From Plumapathes pennacea (Eukaryota; Cnidaria; Anthozoa; Antipatharia; Myriopathidae): a DNA stretch of 64,000 bases. This document shows positions 22,219 to 33,341 of the stretch, in pieces (position 1 is the first letter of the stretch; each line of letters begins with the position of its first letter). Position numbers and translations under genes: made by a program. The notes below the pieces were generated by a model that was not told the origin of the DNA, searched no databases, and saw nothing but the letters and a program-made list of their open reading frames with translations. Location: positions 12,095,578-12,159,577 of the forward strand of contig OZ038470.1 of the NCBI GenBank assembly GCA_964036295.1, in the 5' to 3' direction.

Positions 22219-24640
22219 TCAGTTTTCTTCCTGGTCCGCGATATCCTGGATTCTCGCTGTGGCTGCTGCTGCTGCATCTCTTCGGGGTCTTGGGTTGAAT
22301 TCTGCGGCTGTCGGGTTGAGCGGCGCAGGTGGAACTCGGTCGCACGACAATTCTAGAGGGTAGAGGTGTTGCGTCGCTCGCTCGAGAACGCTCTTGCCCG
22401 CTCTTAGTTTGGCTGCTCGTGTTATCCCGTCTCTCCCCTGAATTAGCTGCTCCACGATTCCGAGTTTCCACTGATGGCGTTTCTTTAGGTCATCTCTGAT
22501 TATGACCACGTCTCCAACACTTGGGTGAGGCGTCTGTTCGCCTCCAGCTCGGCGGTGTTGCTCTTGAAGGTTGCGCACGTACTCTTTGGTCCAGCGACTC
22601 CACATTGCTTCCTTGCAGCGGGTGAGGTACCTGGCCCTTTTTCGCAGCTCTGTCTCGGGAATGTGGTGCGCCTCTAGGTCGGGCAGGTTGTTAGGTTTCA
22701 GATGTAGCATCGAGCTTGGTGTAATCAGCAGTAGTTGAATGTCGTCTTCTAGATAGCTCAGAGGTCGACTGTTGATGGCGACTTCAACATCGAGCACCAC
22801 TTCCTCCAGCTCTTTCCATTTCAGGATCCCGTTGCCAACACTTTTGTAGAACGCATTCTTGAAAAGGCCAATCAGACGCTCGAATTGGCCACCCCACCAG
22901 GGAGCTCGGCTGAGGTTGAACTGCCACTTGATAGAGTGTTGGGCTAAGAAGTCGTTGAACTTCTCACTTGTTTGTGCTGCCTTGAGCCATTTCGCTGCCG
23001 CCTTGAACGTACTTCCATTGTCGGAATATATCAATCCAGGTCGTCCACGTCGGGCTATGAATCGTTTGAGACTTAGAACAAATTCTTCTGTCTCCAGGGA
23101 TCGCAGTAGGTCCAGATACACTCCCCTTCTCAAACTGCATCCATACAGCACCAGGTAGGCTTTGCTCTCCGTTTTCGGTTTGGATTGGTATGTTATGGGA
23201 CCGGCGAAATCCACTCCTATAACCTGGTACGGCGCGTCACCTTCGGTTTGGGTGCTGGGCAGGTTGCCTGGCGGTGGTGACTGGAAGGCTCGGATGCGGA
23301 ACCTCTTGCATCCCCAGCAGCTACCACGTACTTTCTTGACTAAGCGCCGTAGTCGTGGGACCCAGTACGACTCCCGCACTTTTGCCATTGTGAGTCCCAC
23401 TCCCCCGTGCAGTGTCATGAGGTGGGCTTGGCGAACCAGCTTGCTCGTGAAGGGATGCTCGTCCGGCAGGTAGACCGGGTATTCTCCCTCCAGCCGTCCT
23501 CTGCACTCCAAGACTTGCTGGTCGTTCAGCTGCAGGTTTAGGTGGAGTTGGTCCTCCTCGAAGTGGGCATTGTTCTGGGCGTCCACTTGAGTTCGTTTGA
23601 TCCACCACTTGTTCTGGGTCTCTATCTCTACTGTCGTTAGTGGACCGGACACTCTGTTTGCAGCAGCTGACTTGCAGTTTTGGATGAATCGTCTCACCCA
23701 GGCGCCGATTCGTAGAATCTTCCAAAGCTCGTACTTGTCTAGTAGTTGGTCGAAGCTGTTATCTGCCGGCATCGCCACTGCGAAGATCTCTCTTGTGACC
23801 TTTGTTTCTGCCTTTGACTCTGCTGAAGGCTCAAGCGTCTTGTCTGGTGGCCATTGGGATGGGTCTGACAGCCATGGCGGTCCATACTGCCATAGTTCTG
23901 AGTTGGCGATACTCCCCCCTCGGCTTCCCAGGTCGGCGGGATTCTCGGCGGTTGGCACGTGGTGCCACTGGACGTCTTGATGTCGCTGGATCTTGTTGAC
24001 TCGATTGGCTACAAACTGCCTGTACTCCCCCTGCTCGTGTATCCAATACAAAGCCACGGTTGAATCGGACCAGCAGTGTACTGCGACTGGGTAGCTGTCA
24101 AGGACGGTGCGTACGTTAGTGGCGAGGTTCACAGCCATGTGACCGGCAACTAGTTCCAGCCTTGGAATCGTCAGGTTTCGCTTGGCCAGTCGTGACTTGG
24201 CGCAGACAAGTCTTTGCGTTGTTCCCTGCTCCTGTCTCACTCCTGCGTAGACCGCTGCACAGACGCCGTGTGTGCTTGCGTCTCCGAATGCGTGTAGGGC
24301 TATCTCTTGAATTGGCTGTCGGTGAGGGGCAAGTGGGCGTTGCACGGTGACGTTGTCGGACAGTTCTGACCACCACTTGTTCCACTGCTTGCGCACGTGT
24401 TCTGGTAGTTTGGCGTCCCAGCCTACTTTGCTGTCGCAAATGTCGCGATAAATTAGTTTCCCAGTGAGGGTTGTGGGCGAGGCCAAGCCTAACGGATCAT
24501 AGATTCGGGCTACTTTGGACAGGACTCCTCTCTTGGTGGGCTCTGCTGCATCTCGCGGGAAGGTTATCGCCAGAGTGTCCCGTTTCTTGTCCCACTGCAG
24601 ATCTTGGTTTCTGACGATCCTGTTCCAAGTTGTTGTTTGG
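22219..24640 (-). pseudogene. Element B pol: RNase H, integrase and C-terminal domain
   Basis: An uninterrupted frame over this stretch has RNase H features (HAFGDASTHGVCAAVY; RLELVAGHMAV; HCWSDSTVALYWI), an H2C2 integrase zinc finger (HGGVGLTMAKVRESYW to CWGC) and a DDE core with VIGVDFAGP, YSDNGSTFK and WWGGQFERL. It ends in a basic tail near an SVGDVVIIRDD segment. All three integrase acidic residues seem present. It is separated from the RT part by a frameshift near 24640. Confidence 0.88.
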
Positions 24641-25380
24641 CATATGATACCTCATCATGGCCCTCTAAAGGGTCACTGTTTCCTTCTACTTCCTCGGCAT
24701 TCGAGTGCCATTTGTGCAACTTGAACGTTGCGTCATCGAAGACTTCAATAGTGGTTTGCTTCTTGCACCGGACCTCTTCTACCGCGGCTCCCCCTGTTAA
24801 TAGATCGTCCACGTACAGACCGTCTCGAATTTCCTTGACGATTTCTGGGTACTGGGTTTCCCATCTGGCGAGGTGTTGGCTGATGACTCCCCCCAGCAGA
24901 AATGGCGAAGACGTCAACCCGAACAGGGCTCGTGTGAAGCGGTAGACTTCCGTTTCGGTGTGCCCTGGTCTCCTCCAATGAAATCTCAGCGAGTCTCGCT
25001 CTTCCTCTTTAATCCTGATTTGAAGGAACGCCTTTTGTATGTCGCCCGCTATCACAATTGGGTAGAATCTTGCCCTTATTAGCACGCTCCAAAGGCGATT
25101 TTGGAGCGGCGGTCCCGGGTGTAGGCAGTCGTTGAGGGACGGCTTGTTAGTGTTCTCTCTCGCGGAGGCGTCGTACACAATCCGCAGCCTCGTACTCTCA
25201 GCGTTCTGTCTGGTTACTCCTTTGTGCGGAATATAGAACTCCTTTCCACTGGCTACTTGCGGCGCTGGTTCTACGACGCCCTGCTGGAGTTGTTCTTGTA
25301 TGATGGCATCGTACTTCTCGTACTCTCCGCTGCGCTGTACTTTCCTGATTAGGTTTTCTAATCGTCTCCGGCTTCCGATC
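24564..25380 (-). pseudogene. Element B reverse transcriptase segment
   Basis: The frame contains LRIVYDASA, PSLNDCLHPGPPLQNRLW, GDIQKAFLQI and the catalytic YVDD box (GLYVDDLLTGG), all Bel/Pao RT signatures. The start is joined directly to the protease end with loss of expected sequence and a frame change near 25385. The end shifts frame near 24640. Confidence 0.85.
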
Positions 25381-27364
25381 TCATTAGTTGGTCATTCTCT
25401 GGCGTGTCTTCTAACCCGAGCACGTCCAGCGCACAGAGCTGTTCGTAGTCTGTGCTTGTAGATTGGGTCAGTAGTAGCTTGCTGGTAACTTCTTCTCGCC
25501 CAGGTGACATCAACGTCCAGCCCAGAAGCGTTTTCTCTGCGACCGGTTGTCCTGGCGTGCCTACTCGTGGCGACGTTCTGGTCTTTATGGCTGCATATTC
25601 GCTGGCTCCAAGTACGACGTGGATCGGAAGTTGCGGCTTGCAATCAGACTCATTCATTTTTACGCCTTTCAGGTGGGCGTATTTGTTTATCATTGCTTCA
25701 TACCTTGGATTGCCCAAACTCATGAGTTGGGATTTGTGAACTTTCGTCATGTCCACATCCATAGAAAATGAGCCATCTACCGACTTGACATTCGCTGAGT
25801 AGATCTCGACTTTCACTGTTGTAGTTCCCAACATCATTTCGATCCGTTTGGTCTTAACTTCCGTTGGTCTCTTTCGCAAGGCGTTGATCAGCTTTGCAGA
25901 GGCGTATGAGCTTCCGGCTCCGCTGTCCAGCAGCGCTCTAGTTGGGATTCCGTCAACTTCAATTTGAAAAACAGGATAAACTACTTCATTGTTCTCAGAG
26001 TGGTGAGCTGTCATGAAGTTTTCCGGTTTGGATTCCTTTGTTGTCTCACAGATGGACGTGTGGTGTCTTCTGGCGCAGTTTTGACAAGTAGCGGTGCTTT
26101 TGCATTCTGCTGCCCGGTGTGTCGCTCCGGTGCAGTTGAAACACAGCTTCTTTTTGGCCAACACCATTTTCCGTTCTTCAGGTGCTTGTACAACTTGACA
26201 GGTCGATGACTTGTGATCCGATGAGTCACAATAAACACATGTGTTTGACCTCTGTTGACTTTTCTTTTGTTGGGTCTGGAAAACTTTACTTGGCTTGTTG
26301 CGATGTTTCCGGTATTCGTTGTCCGGTTGTTTTGTTGCTTCGACAGGATTCCTTTCTGTCCATTCCCCAAGTGCGTCTACCAGCTCGATAAAACTCCACT
26401 CCTTCCACTTAGGGTCTGTGCGTACCAGATCTCCCCTGATGCTGGACAGCTTGTTCAGCGTCATTCTCACATACCCATTCACGGTGTTTAGCTTCTTCAA
26501 AGTTTCCAGAGACTGTACGCTGTACCGTAGCTTCTCGAAGAATGTATGAATTTTGTTAGGTTGCGCGCCACTGATGGTCGGCAGAGCGATAATTCCTTCT
26601 ACATAAGCGTTGGTGACTTTGCTGGTGTTTCCATACTTCTCCAAAAGTATGTCTTTGGCTTTCGAGTACCCTTCTGCGGTGAACGGCAATCCATCAATGC
26701 TTGTTCGGACCTTCGGTTCCACGAGTTCCTTTAAGTAGGCGAATTTCGTTATTTCGCTAATGTTCTGTTTGTCTATCACTGACTGGAACTGGTTCCAAAA
26801 CCTCAGCCAGTCGCTGTAAGATCCGTTGAATTTCGTAATCGTCAGCTTCGGTAACTTCGCCGTGAGTCCGTCTTTGTTGGTCGGTTGATCTGGATGCGCT
26901 TCGTCTAACATCTGCTGATACTTTAGTTTTTGTTGTAGCAGCTTCTCCTCTTGTCTTATTTGACTGTCTCTCTCGTGCGCTTCATGTTCTTGTTGTAGCT
27001 GAAACTGCGCTTTCTCAAACTCCAGTTGTGCCCTTCTCTTCTCGGCTCGTTCGACAACTTCTGCCCTGCTGCTGACTTCTTTGATGTGGCTGGCGAGCTG
27101 TCGCACTTTACCGTCTGCTTCGGTTACTGCTTGCTCTATGACTTCTCCCCACTCTGTGACCTCTTCCACAGTCTCGCCCTTGCTGAACTTTAGCTCTTCG
27201 ATAGCTTCCTTCGTTGTGGTAACGGCTTTGACCATGTTTGATATAGAGTTTCGTTGTCTTTCGGAGACTTCTATGTCATCTTTGGCGAGGACAGCGTCTG
27301 TCTTGGCGGCGGTAAATGCCAGGACTTTCACTTTCGCTTGCAAGTGTGCAATTAGTTCTTCCAT
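25358..27364 (-). CDS. Element B gag-protease polyprotein (668 aa)
   Basis: The intact frame begins at ATG 27364, 75 bp inside the 5' LTR. It has an N-terminal coiled coil rich in E/K/Q (about residues 60-160), a gag core with SDWLRFWNQFQSVID, three zinc knuckles (CVYCDSSDHKSSTC, CFNCTGATHRAAEC, CQNCARRHHTSIC) and a retropepsin site, ALLDSGAGSSY. The frame terminates soon after ENDQLMRS because of the rearranged junction with pol. Functional gag and protease could in principle still be made; expression is untested. Confidence 0.85.
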   Translation of the reverse strand: MEELIAHLQAKVKVLAFTAAKTDAVLAKDDIEVSERQRNSISNMVKAVTTTKEAIEELKFSKGETVEEVTEWGEVIEQAVTEADGKVRQLASHIKEVSSRAEVVERAEKRRAQLEFEKAQFQLQQEHEAHERDSQIRQEEKLLQQKLKYQQMLDEAHPDQPTNKDGLTAKLPKLTITKFNGSYSDWLRFWNQFQSVIDKQNISEITKFAYLKELVEPKVRTSIDGLPFTAEGYSKAKDILLEKYGNTSKVTNAYVEGIIALPTISGAQPNKIHTFFEKLRYSVQSLETLKKLNTVNGYVRMTLNKLSSIRGDLVRTDPKWKEWSFIELVDALGEWTERNPVEATKQPDNEYRKHRNKPSKVFQTQQKKSQQRSNTCVYCDSSDHKSSTCQVVQAPEERKMVLAKKKLCFNCTGATHRAAECKSTATCQNCARRHHTSICETTKESKPENFMTAHHSENNEVVYPVFQIEVDGIPTRALLDSGAGSSYASAKLINALRKRPTEVKTKRIEMMLGTTTVKVEIYSANVKSVDGSFSMDVDMTKVHKSQLMSLGNPRYEAMINKYAHLKGVKMNESDCKPQLPIHVVLGASEYAAIKTRTSPRVGTPGQPVAEKTLLGWTLMSPGREEVTSKLLLTQSTSTDYEQLCALDVLGLEDTPENDQLMRSEAGDD

Positions 27365-27418
27365 TTTGCTCTTGAACGGGCTTCCTCACGAGTTGTCCCT
27401 AATCGCACGGTCGATGCG

Positions 27419-27436
27419 TCCCCGTCGGAGGTGCCA
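27419..27436 (-). other. Element B tRNA primer-binding site
   Basis: Two bases inside the 5' LTR the minus strand reads TGGCACCTCCGACGGGGA. The TGG start and position are those of a primer site complementary to a tRNA 3' end (CCA). I cannot name the tRNA with confidence. Confidence 0.6.
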
Positions 27437-27438
27437 GG

Positions 27439-27681
27439 TATTATGGATTGTTCACCTCCCAAACGCTAGTTTCCATAAACTTCACTTTAATCACTTGGAC
27501 TTTGATCACACGTGTACAAATCACTCGCTCGCTCACTTCTCTGTCGCGCACTGTTCCGTCTAACCTCGTGGTTGTAGATGCCTTATTGGCTATTGATCAT
27601 TAGTTGTCAATCAAAATTAACACTCTTAAATCAACGATAAACTTAAACTAATTATAAATTCGTGAGCCCCAGTCCCCGACA
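27439..27681 (-). repeat. Element B 5' LTR
   Basis: A 243-bp LTR upstream of gag, followed on its outer side by the target duplication GTCT (27682-27685). It differs from the 3' LTR at six positions, so the insertion is recent relative to element A. Confidence 0.93.
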
Positions 27682-27733
27682 GTCTACCCTGGCGAGGAAA
27701 TCATCCCACATTGCCAAACAACAAGGAGGGAAG

Positions 27734-28353
27734 CGTTATAGCAGAAAATTGGAATATCTTCCCGTAGTTTTGGAAGCGAATAAATTAGTGAATTGGAGTT
27801 CTTTTGTTGACAATTGTAAGAGTTAGAATAGATGTTTAATCAAGGTTTACGTTGTTGCTTACTGAGGCCTTCCTCAGGAAATTTAAGTGATCTTGTTATT
27901 AATTGAAGATCCTGCTTTAGGAAATGAGCAACAGCAAGTGCGCACACTGCCGTAGGCGTGCCAGCACCTTCTCTTCCTTCAGATCTTAACTACAGCCAAT
28001 CATATCCATTGGAATGTGTTAGTGTGATTTTAGAATAAGTGTAGTAAGCAAATAGATGAGCCACTCGAGTGTTAACGACATCTTAGCGGAAAAGTCCATT
28101 CGGAAATGTGAGTTCCGAATGTGACTTTGAACTTGGTCCTAGCGAAAATCCATTTCCTATCCTTTGTGCTATAATTCGGCCAGTGTAAAAACTATAGGAA
28201 ATCGCTGGGACGACTTAACACTTGTGGTGCATAAAAGCTGTCGGCTAAGAAACTAGTAAGATATAGTGAGACTTGTTCTTGAAAACGGAACATCGACGCT
28301 AAAGTGCATTGAAAGTGAGCTTCAACTCTAAAGTCTGTTATAGCCCCGTAACA
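27734..28353 (-). mobile_element. 620-bp insertion in element A, probable solo LTR
   Basis: GAAG is duplicated at 27730-27733 and 28354-28357. Skipping the insertion and one duplicate continues the element A frame (KEGS before, MRRLEYLN after). On the minus strand it starts TGTTACGGGGCTATAACAG and ends CTGCTATAACG, resembling LTR termini with one changed end base. No coding region is visible, which fits a solo LTR. Confidence 0.65.
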
Positions 28354-28358
28354 GAAGT

Positions 28359-29277
28359 ATGCGGCGACTAGAGTATCTCAACAAGAAACTTGAACGCCAG
28401 GGACTCACAGCCGAGTATGAGAAAATCATTGAGGAGCAGAAGGAAACCGGAGTTGTGAAGAAGGCAGAGCTGACGAGCGTCGGTGACCGGGAGTTCTACA
28501 TCGCACACAAACCAGTTGTTCGAGCCACAGCAGAATCAACAAAGCTGAGAATAGTATACGATGCTTCTGCAAGAGCGTATGATGGGGCTCCGTCGCTGAA
28601 TGACTGTTTGCATACGGGTTCACCCTTGCAGAACAAACTTTGGAGCGTCTTGACAAGGGGGAGGTTTAACCCTGTAGCTGCGACCGGAGATCTGAAAAAG
28701 ACCTTCCTACAAGTAAGAGTGAAAGAGAGCCACCGCAACGCAATGCGGTTCCACTGGCGCAGAGACTTTAAGATTCACGAGGGCACTTTTTGGACTTGCG
28801 CCATCGCCCTTTCTGCTTGGGGGAGTCACCGAAGTGCACCTCAACAGCTGGGAAGAGAAAGAGCGGGAAATAGTAGCCAAGATTCGCCGGGAGCTGTACG
28901 TCGACGATTTAATCTCCGGATCAACATCAGTGACCAAGGCCAGGGAACTGAAAGATAAGGCCACAACTATCTTTCAAGATGCGTGTTTTGAGCTTCACAA
29001 GTGGCATTCAAACGTGCCTGAGCTAGAATCAGCGCGGGCGTCAACCGAAGAGGAGCCTACATACGCGAAACAGCAGTTGGGTATCTCACAGGGAGAGTTC
29101 TCTAGTCTTCTCGGGCTCCGATGGAACAAGGAACGAGATACAGTGATCGTTACAATCCCAGCTGAGAAAGCCACCTTAACCAAGCGAGGTATCTTAGTTA
29201 AGCTGGCTAAAAAACCCTTTGGAACTAGTCGCACCTGTGACTTTAAGTGGCAAGATCATCTACAGAGCAGCTTGTGA
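28359..29277 (+). pseudogene. Element A reverse transcriptase, broken
   Basis: The first frame (28359-28775) has IVYDASARAYDGAPSLND and LQNKLWSVL. A frame change and lost sequence near 28770-28840 remove part of the palm. A second frame (28834-29277) has the RELYVDDLIS catalytic box and FELHKWHSN. It aligns part by part with element B RT, showing two related Bel/Pao lineages nested here. Confidence 0.8.
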
Positions 29278-30211
29278 CACCAAGATCGCCTGGGACGCGC
29301 GACTACCAAACAATCTAGCTGATTCGTGGCTCAAGTGGGAAAGCAGACTACCCCACTTCGTTGAAGCACCAAGATCGCTAGTCTTTCATCAAGAGGACAT
29401 CCAGCAAATCGAGCTATATTCCTTCGGAGACGCCTGCGCAAACGGGGTTGCAGCCTGCGTTTATGCAGTCGTCCGACAAGCATCGGGGACTAACCAGGGC
29501 CTTGTCGGAGCCAGATCGAGACTGTCCAAACAAGGATTAACAATCCCGCGGCTGGAACTGGTTGCTGGCCACATGGCCGTGAACCTCGTTGCCAGTGTAA
29601 GAGATGCTCTGGACGGACTTCCAATAAGCAGCACACATTGTTGGCTGGACAGTTCAGTAGCCTTGTACTGGATTCGGGGACAAGGAGAGTTCAAGCAGTT
29701 TGTCTCTAATCGGGTACAGAAGATCAGCAATCACCAGGAAGTAGTTTGGCACCATGTTCCCACTGCAGACAACCCTGCCGATCTCGGAAGTCGAGGAGGA
29801 TCCGTAGAGAGAGCTAATTTGTGGTGGTATGGCCCGAAGTGGCTTTCAACGCCAGAACATTGGCCAGCTGATGTACTGAACGAACCTTGCAAGGAGAGCC
29901 AGGCCAAAGCCAAAATCGTGCGCATGGTGCTAGCAGTTGCAGTTAATGATTTGAACGAGGTGAACGAGGTGAACGAGGTGAACGCGGTGAACGCGGTGAA
30001 CGAGGTGAACGAGGTGAACGCGGTGAACGAGGTGAACGAGGTGAACGCGGTGAACGCGGTGAACGCGATGAACGCGGTGAACGCGGTGAACGCGGTGAAC
30101 GAGGTGAACGAGGTGAACGAGGTGAACGAGGTGAACGCTGTGCGTGAATGCGGCGATTTGCATACAACTTCCGCTGCAACAGGAAAGGATCACGAATCAC
30201 GGGACCACTAA
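29219..30211 (+). pseudogene. Element A RNase H with in-frame repeat expansion
   Basis: The frame contains ELYSFGDACANGVAACVY, IPRLELVAGHMAV and HCWLDSSVALYWI (RNase H-like) and PTADNPADLGSRGG. It then runs into 21 tandem N-(E/A)-(V/M) triplets encoded by a 9-bp repeat and ends out of frame relative to the integrase part. Confidence 0.8.
29954..30142 (+). repeat. 9-bp in-frame minisatellite, 21 units of AAC-GNG-GTG type
   Basis: Exactly 21 units of AACG(A/C)GGTG (one with ATG, the last AACGCTGTG) encode (N-E-V)/(N-A-V) repeats. It lies at the RNase H-integrase linker of element A, where element B instead has a FDQLLDKYELWKILRIGAW-type sequence. Units differ mainly at one base (GAG or GCG), with similar variants clustered, suggesting slippage-driven growth. 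Confidence 0.92.
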
Positions 30212-31557
30212 CGACAGAGGAAACGAGCCAGCAGAGGCTGTTTTGGGAGAAACAAGCCCAAACGAGCTGTGACATCGAGCAAGACCGCATGGCGTTAAAT
30301 GTGCAGCCCAATCAAGAAGGATTGTTGGAGTGCCGGGGCCGAGTACAGGGAGAGTATCCAACATATCTACCAGACTCCAGCATGTTCTCCCTTCGAGTCG
30401 TAGAAGAAGCGCACCGGCAGACGCTGCACGGAGGGGTAGGACTGACAATGGCCAAAGTGCGCAGTCAGTATTGGATCCCAAGGCTGAGGCAAATGGTAAA
30501 GAAAGTTCGTGGAAGTTGTCACGGATGCAAACGGTTCCAAGCCCTGGCTTATGCAACTCCGCCCCTTGGACAACTACCAACTACTCGCACCCTAGGAACC
30601 AGCCCATATCAACGAGAAGGGAAAGCGTATGTCCTGCTGTATACCTGCAGCCTAACAAGAGGAATCTACCTAGATCTTCTACCAAACCTCGAGACAGCAG
30701 ATTGTCTGGCCAGCCTGAAGCAGTTTATAGCACGCTGAGGGAGACCGGAAAGAATCTACTCCGATAATGGCCGAACATTTGTCGGAGCTGCGAAGTGGAT
30801 GAGAGCTGTCATGAAGGACGAACGGCTGCAGAATTACCTATCCATCAACCAGATCAAGTGGCAATTCAATCTGAGCCGCGCCCCATAGTGGGGCGGACAA
30901 TTTGAAAGAATGGCTGGTCTCGCCAAGTCAGTCCTTAACAAGACGATCGGGAAAGGAGTGCTGAGGTGGAAAGAGTTGCAGGAAGTGTTACTTGATGTCG
31001 AGGTAACGCTCAACAACCGACCGTTAAGCTACGTAGAGGACGACCTGCAGTTTCCGATCCTTACAACCAGTTCTATGCTGTTCCTGAACAGTAACGTGCT
31101 TCCGGAGTTTGCGCCAAACCGCATCCAGGCCGCTGACCTTCGGAAGAGAGCAAAACACTTGCTGAAGTGTAAGGACGCGATGTGGAAGCGTTGGACGCAA
31201 GAGTATCTACGCAGCCTTCGCGAGAGACACCACGCCCAAGCAGCACCCGGGAGAGATACACCATCCGTCGGTGACGTGGTGATTATCCGATCTGAAGAAA
31301 GAAACCGAGGGAAGTGGTCGTTGGGGATTGTGAAAGACCTAATCGTTGGAAACGACGGAGTTGCTAGAGAAGCAAGACTACGCGCGGGAGAGTCTCATCT
31401 TGAGCGACCTGTACAGCATCTCTACTCCTTGGAGCTGACGTGTGACAGGCGACCTCCAGTTGTGATGAATCCACAAGCGGCTCCCTTCAGGCCTAGGCGA
31501 GACGCTGCCGTCGCAGCACGCCTCCGTGCGCAAGACATTGCCCGAGATGAAGACTAA
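30148..31557 (+). pseudogene. Element A integrase, two internal stops
   Basis: The H2C2 zinc finger (LHGGVGLTMAKVRSQYW to CHGC) and the YSDNGRTF core motif are recognisable. The stretch around the first catalytic aspartate, VIGVDFAGP in element B, is missing after TSPYQ. In-frame stops occur at 30736-30738 (TGA) and 30886-30888 (TAG). The C-terminal part to 31557 is open and ends in RRDAAVAARLRAQDIARDED. It cannot encode a working integrase. Confidence 0.85.
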
Positions 31558-31714
31558 ACATTATCTTTATCTTTACGCATCGAACTGTTGAACTGCATAG
31601 ACATTTGTTTGTTTACTAGTTACTGTTGTTGTCATTATCGTGATTATATTTCATGACATTGGATGAACAATAATTAGTGACATCTCTCTCCTTCGGAGAT
31701 GTATGGGGGGAGAG

Positions 31715-31870
31715 TGTCGGAAATTGCGTATTTGTTTGCTTAATTATGATTGACATGTCACGCGGAGAGATAGGATTACAGGACACGAGGCCGAGATAGA
31801 GAGATAGATTCAGTGTCTTTTTAAGAGTGAGATTTGTAAACGAATCGAGAATAAAACCGAGTTCACAACA
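31715..31870 (+). repeat. Element A 3' LTR or LTR remnant
   Basis: TATGGGGGGAGAG is followed directly by TGTCGGAAATTGCG, and the segment ends GTTCACAACA at 31870, giving TG...CA ends. With no 5' partner its full length cannot be verified. A foldback palindrome abuts it at 31871. Confidence 0.6.
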
Positions 31871-32027
31871 CCTCATCTAAACACTTGGGAAGTTGGGAGA
31901 ACATTCGAGTAGTGCCAAAAACCACTCGGCGGCCTCGTAGTTTTCTTACGCTACTCTCATGTTTTCTTAACTTCCCCCGTGTTTAGATAAGGCTATATTC
32001 CACGGTGACGCGTTATATATTTCTTAA
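31871..32027 (+). mobile_element. Foldback palindrome fragment, GCCTCATCTAAACAC family
   Basis: CCTCATCTAAACACTTGGGA...CACTCGGCGGCCTCG...GTTTAGATAAGGCTATATTC...CGCGTTATATATTTCTTA matches the hairpin part of 16399-16710 with several mismatches. The left modules are absent. A 15-bp TCGGCCCTCGTTG-type triplicate follows at about 32042-32095. Confidence 0.6.
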
Positions 32028-33221
32028 TTACTGAGCCCACGTCGTCGGCCTTCGATGTCGGCCCTCGTTGTCGGCCCTCTTTGTCGGCCCACATTTTCTC
32101 AGAGAGATGCTTAAGCTAATTCGAATCATGGAAAAGTCATTACTTGGACTGCCGAAGGCGGACCAAGTATTAAATGCAAAAGTTTTTTGTCGGGGTCGCA
32201 ATGCTGATTGGCTGGAGCACTCATCAGTGACGTCACTGCCATGAGTACAAATACATGATGTATTGAAATTAGTGAAACAACTGCATAACGTTGCAATGTA
32301 CAGAAATGTACGATGAGGCAAATGCCCAGAACCTTGAGAACGTGAAGACACACTATCTGAACGAAGGAGCTGAAGAATCTTGAATGACCGGCGACATGCG
32401 GGAAGCAAGTTCGCTTTTGTCTAATCGTTTAGTAAAGGTACATTGTGCGCCACACTGATTTGCTTATTTGGTTTTCGCGTTTGACTTTGCTGCTGTGTTT
32501 TTGTCGATACAGCTTGGCTCATTGCCATGAAATGAAACCACTATTGGAAGAAATTTGATTCACAGCTGTGATATTCCTCAGGAAGAAGCGGCCGTTGATA
32601 GATCTCGCTTTAATCAATTTCACTAAACTAGTTCAAGCACCTCCAAGACCTAGAAATCAGTGTTGATGGTGTAAGGAAACAACTGGAAAACTTAAATGTA
32701 AACAAGGCAACTGGTCCCGACCTCATTCAAGCTAGAATACTTCGTGACCTTACCAGTGAAATATCCGAGATGCTCACCTTCATATTCCAACAGCCCTTCA
32801 ATACAAGTGCCGTGCCAACAGATTGGTCAACAGCCGTTGTCACTGCAGTGTACAAAAAGGACTCTAAAGCCAACCCTGCAAATTATAGACCGATATCAAT
32901 TACCTGTCTTTGCTGCAAGGTAATGGAACACATAATCTTAAGCCACATAAACAAACATCTGGCTAGCAATAGTATCATAACGGAGAAACAACACATGCAT
33001 GGCTTCAGAAAAAATCTATCTTGCACAACCCAGTTGATATCAGCCATCCATGACTGGGCCTCTGGGCTCAATAACTACAGCCAGGTTGACACTATCCTGC
33101 TTGACTTTAGCAAGGCCTTTGAAAAAGTGGTGCAAAGCAAACTCTCCACTAAAATAAAATATTATGGCATTGACGGCCATACCCTCGGGTAAATAAACGC
33201 TTTCCAGAGGGGTCGCACTCA

Positions 33222-33341
33222 GGCCCGTTTCAAACGTCGCGCCACTGCCGTGCCGAACTCAATGCAAATGAGCAAAATCCATTGTTTAAGCTCATTTGCA
33301 TAGAGTTCGGCACGACAGTAGCGCGACGTTTGAAACGGGCC
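33222..33341. mobile_element. 120-bp palindromic MITE inside the LINE
   Basis: The terminal inverted repeat GGCCCGTTTCAAACGTCGCG pairs with CGCGACGTTTGAAACGGGCC, and the arms extend inward to GAACTCAATGCAAATGAGC. It splits the RT frame between GRTQ and VNGAHSD. Confidence 0.85.

Larger units (their letters stand above)
21855..27681 (-). mobile_element. Younger Bel/Pao LTR retrotransposon (element B), inserted in element A
   Basis: Two 243-bp LTRs at 21855-22097 and 27439-27681 differ at only six positions by my comparison, starting TGTCGGGG and ending CCATAATA on the minus strand. The 4-bp target duplication GTCT is at 21851-21854 and 27682-27685. Gag/protease lies at 27364-25358 and RT/RNase H/integrase from about 25370 to 22219. 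It has a probable tRNA primer site next to the 5' LTR and a purine tract at the 3' LTR. At least two frameshifts (near 25385, with lost sequence, and near 24640) break the polyprotein, so it looks non-autonomous although fairly recent. Confidence 0.93.
20590..31870 (+). mobile_element. Old Bel/Pao LTR retrotransposon (element A), 5'-truncated, split by two insertions
   Basis: Remnants of gag/protease (about 20590-21850), reverse transcriptase (28359-29277), RNase H (29219-29940) and integrase (30148-31557) lie in order on the plus strand. The coding frame is interrupted by element B (21855-27681) with duplicated GTCT and by a 620-bp insertion (27734-28353) with duplicated GAAG; on both sides the frame continues once the insertion and one duplicate are ignored. 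It carries internal stops, frameshifts and deletions. A 3' LTR-like end follows a G-rich tract at about 31704-31714. No 5' LTR is visible. Confidence 0.85.

Noticed and set aside
27734-28353. Insertion read as an intron of the old pol gene
   Set aside because: It is flanked by a 4-bp duplication and has LTR-like ends rather than GT-AG borders.
29930-30311. Antisense Arg-Ser-Pro and His-Arg-Val repeat frames
   Set aside because: They are shadows of the 9-bp minisatellite on the opposite strand and carry no independent evidence.
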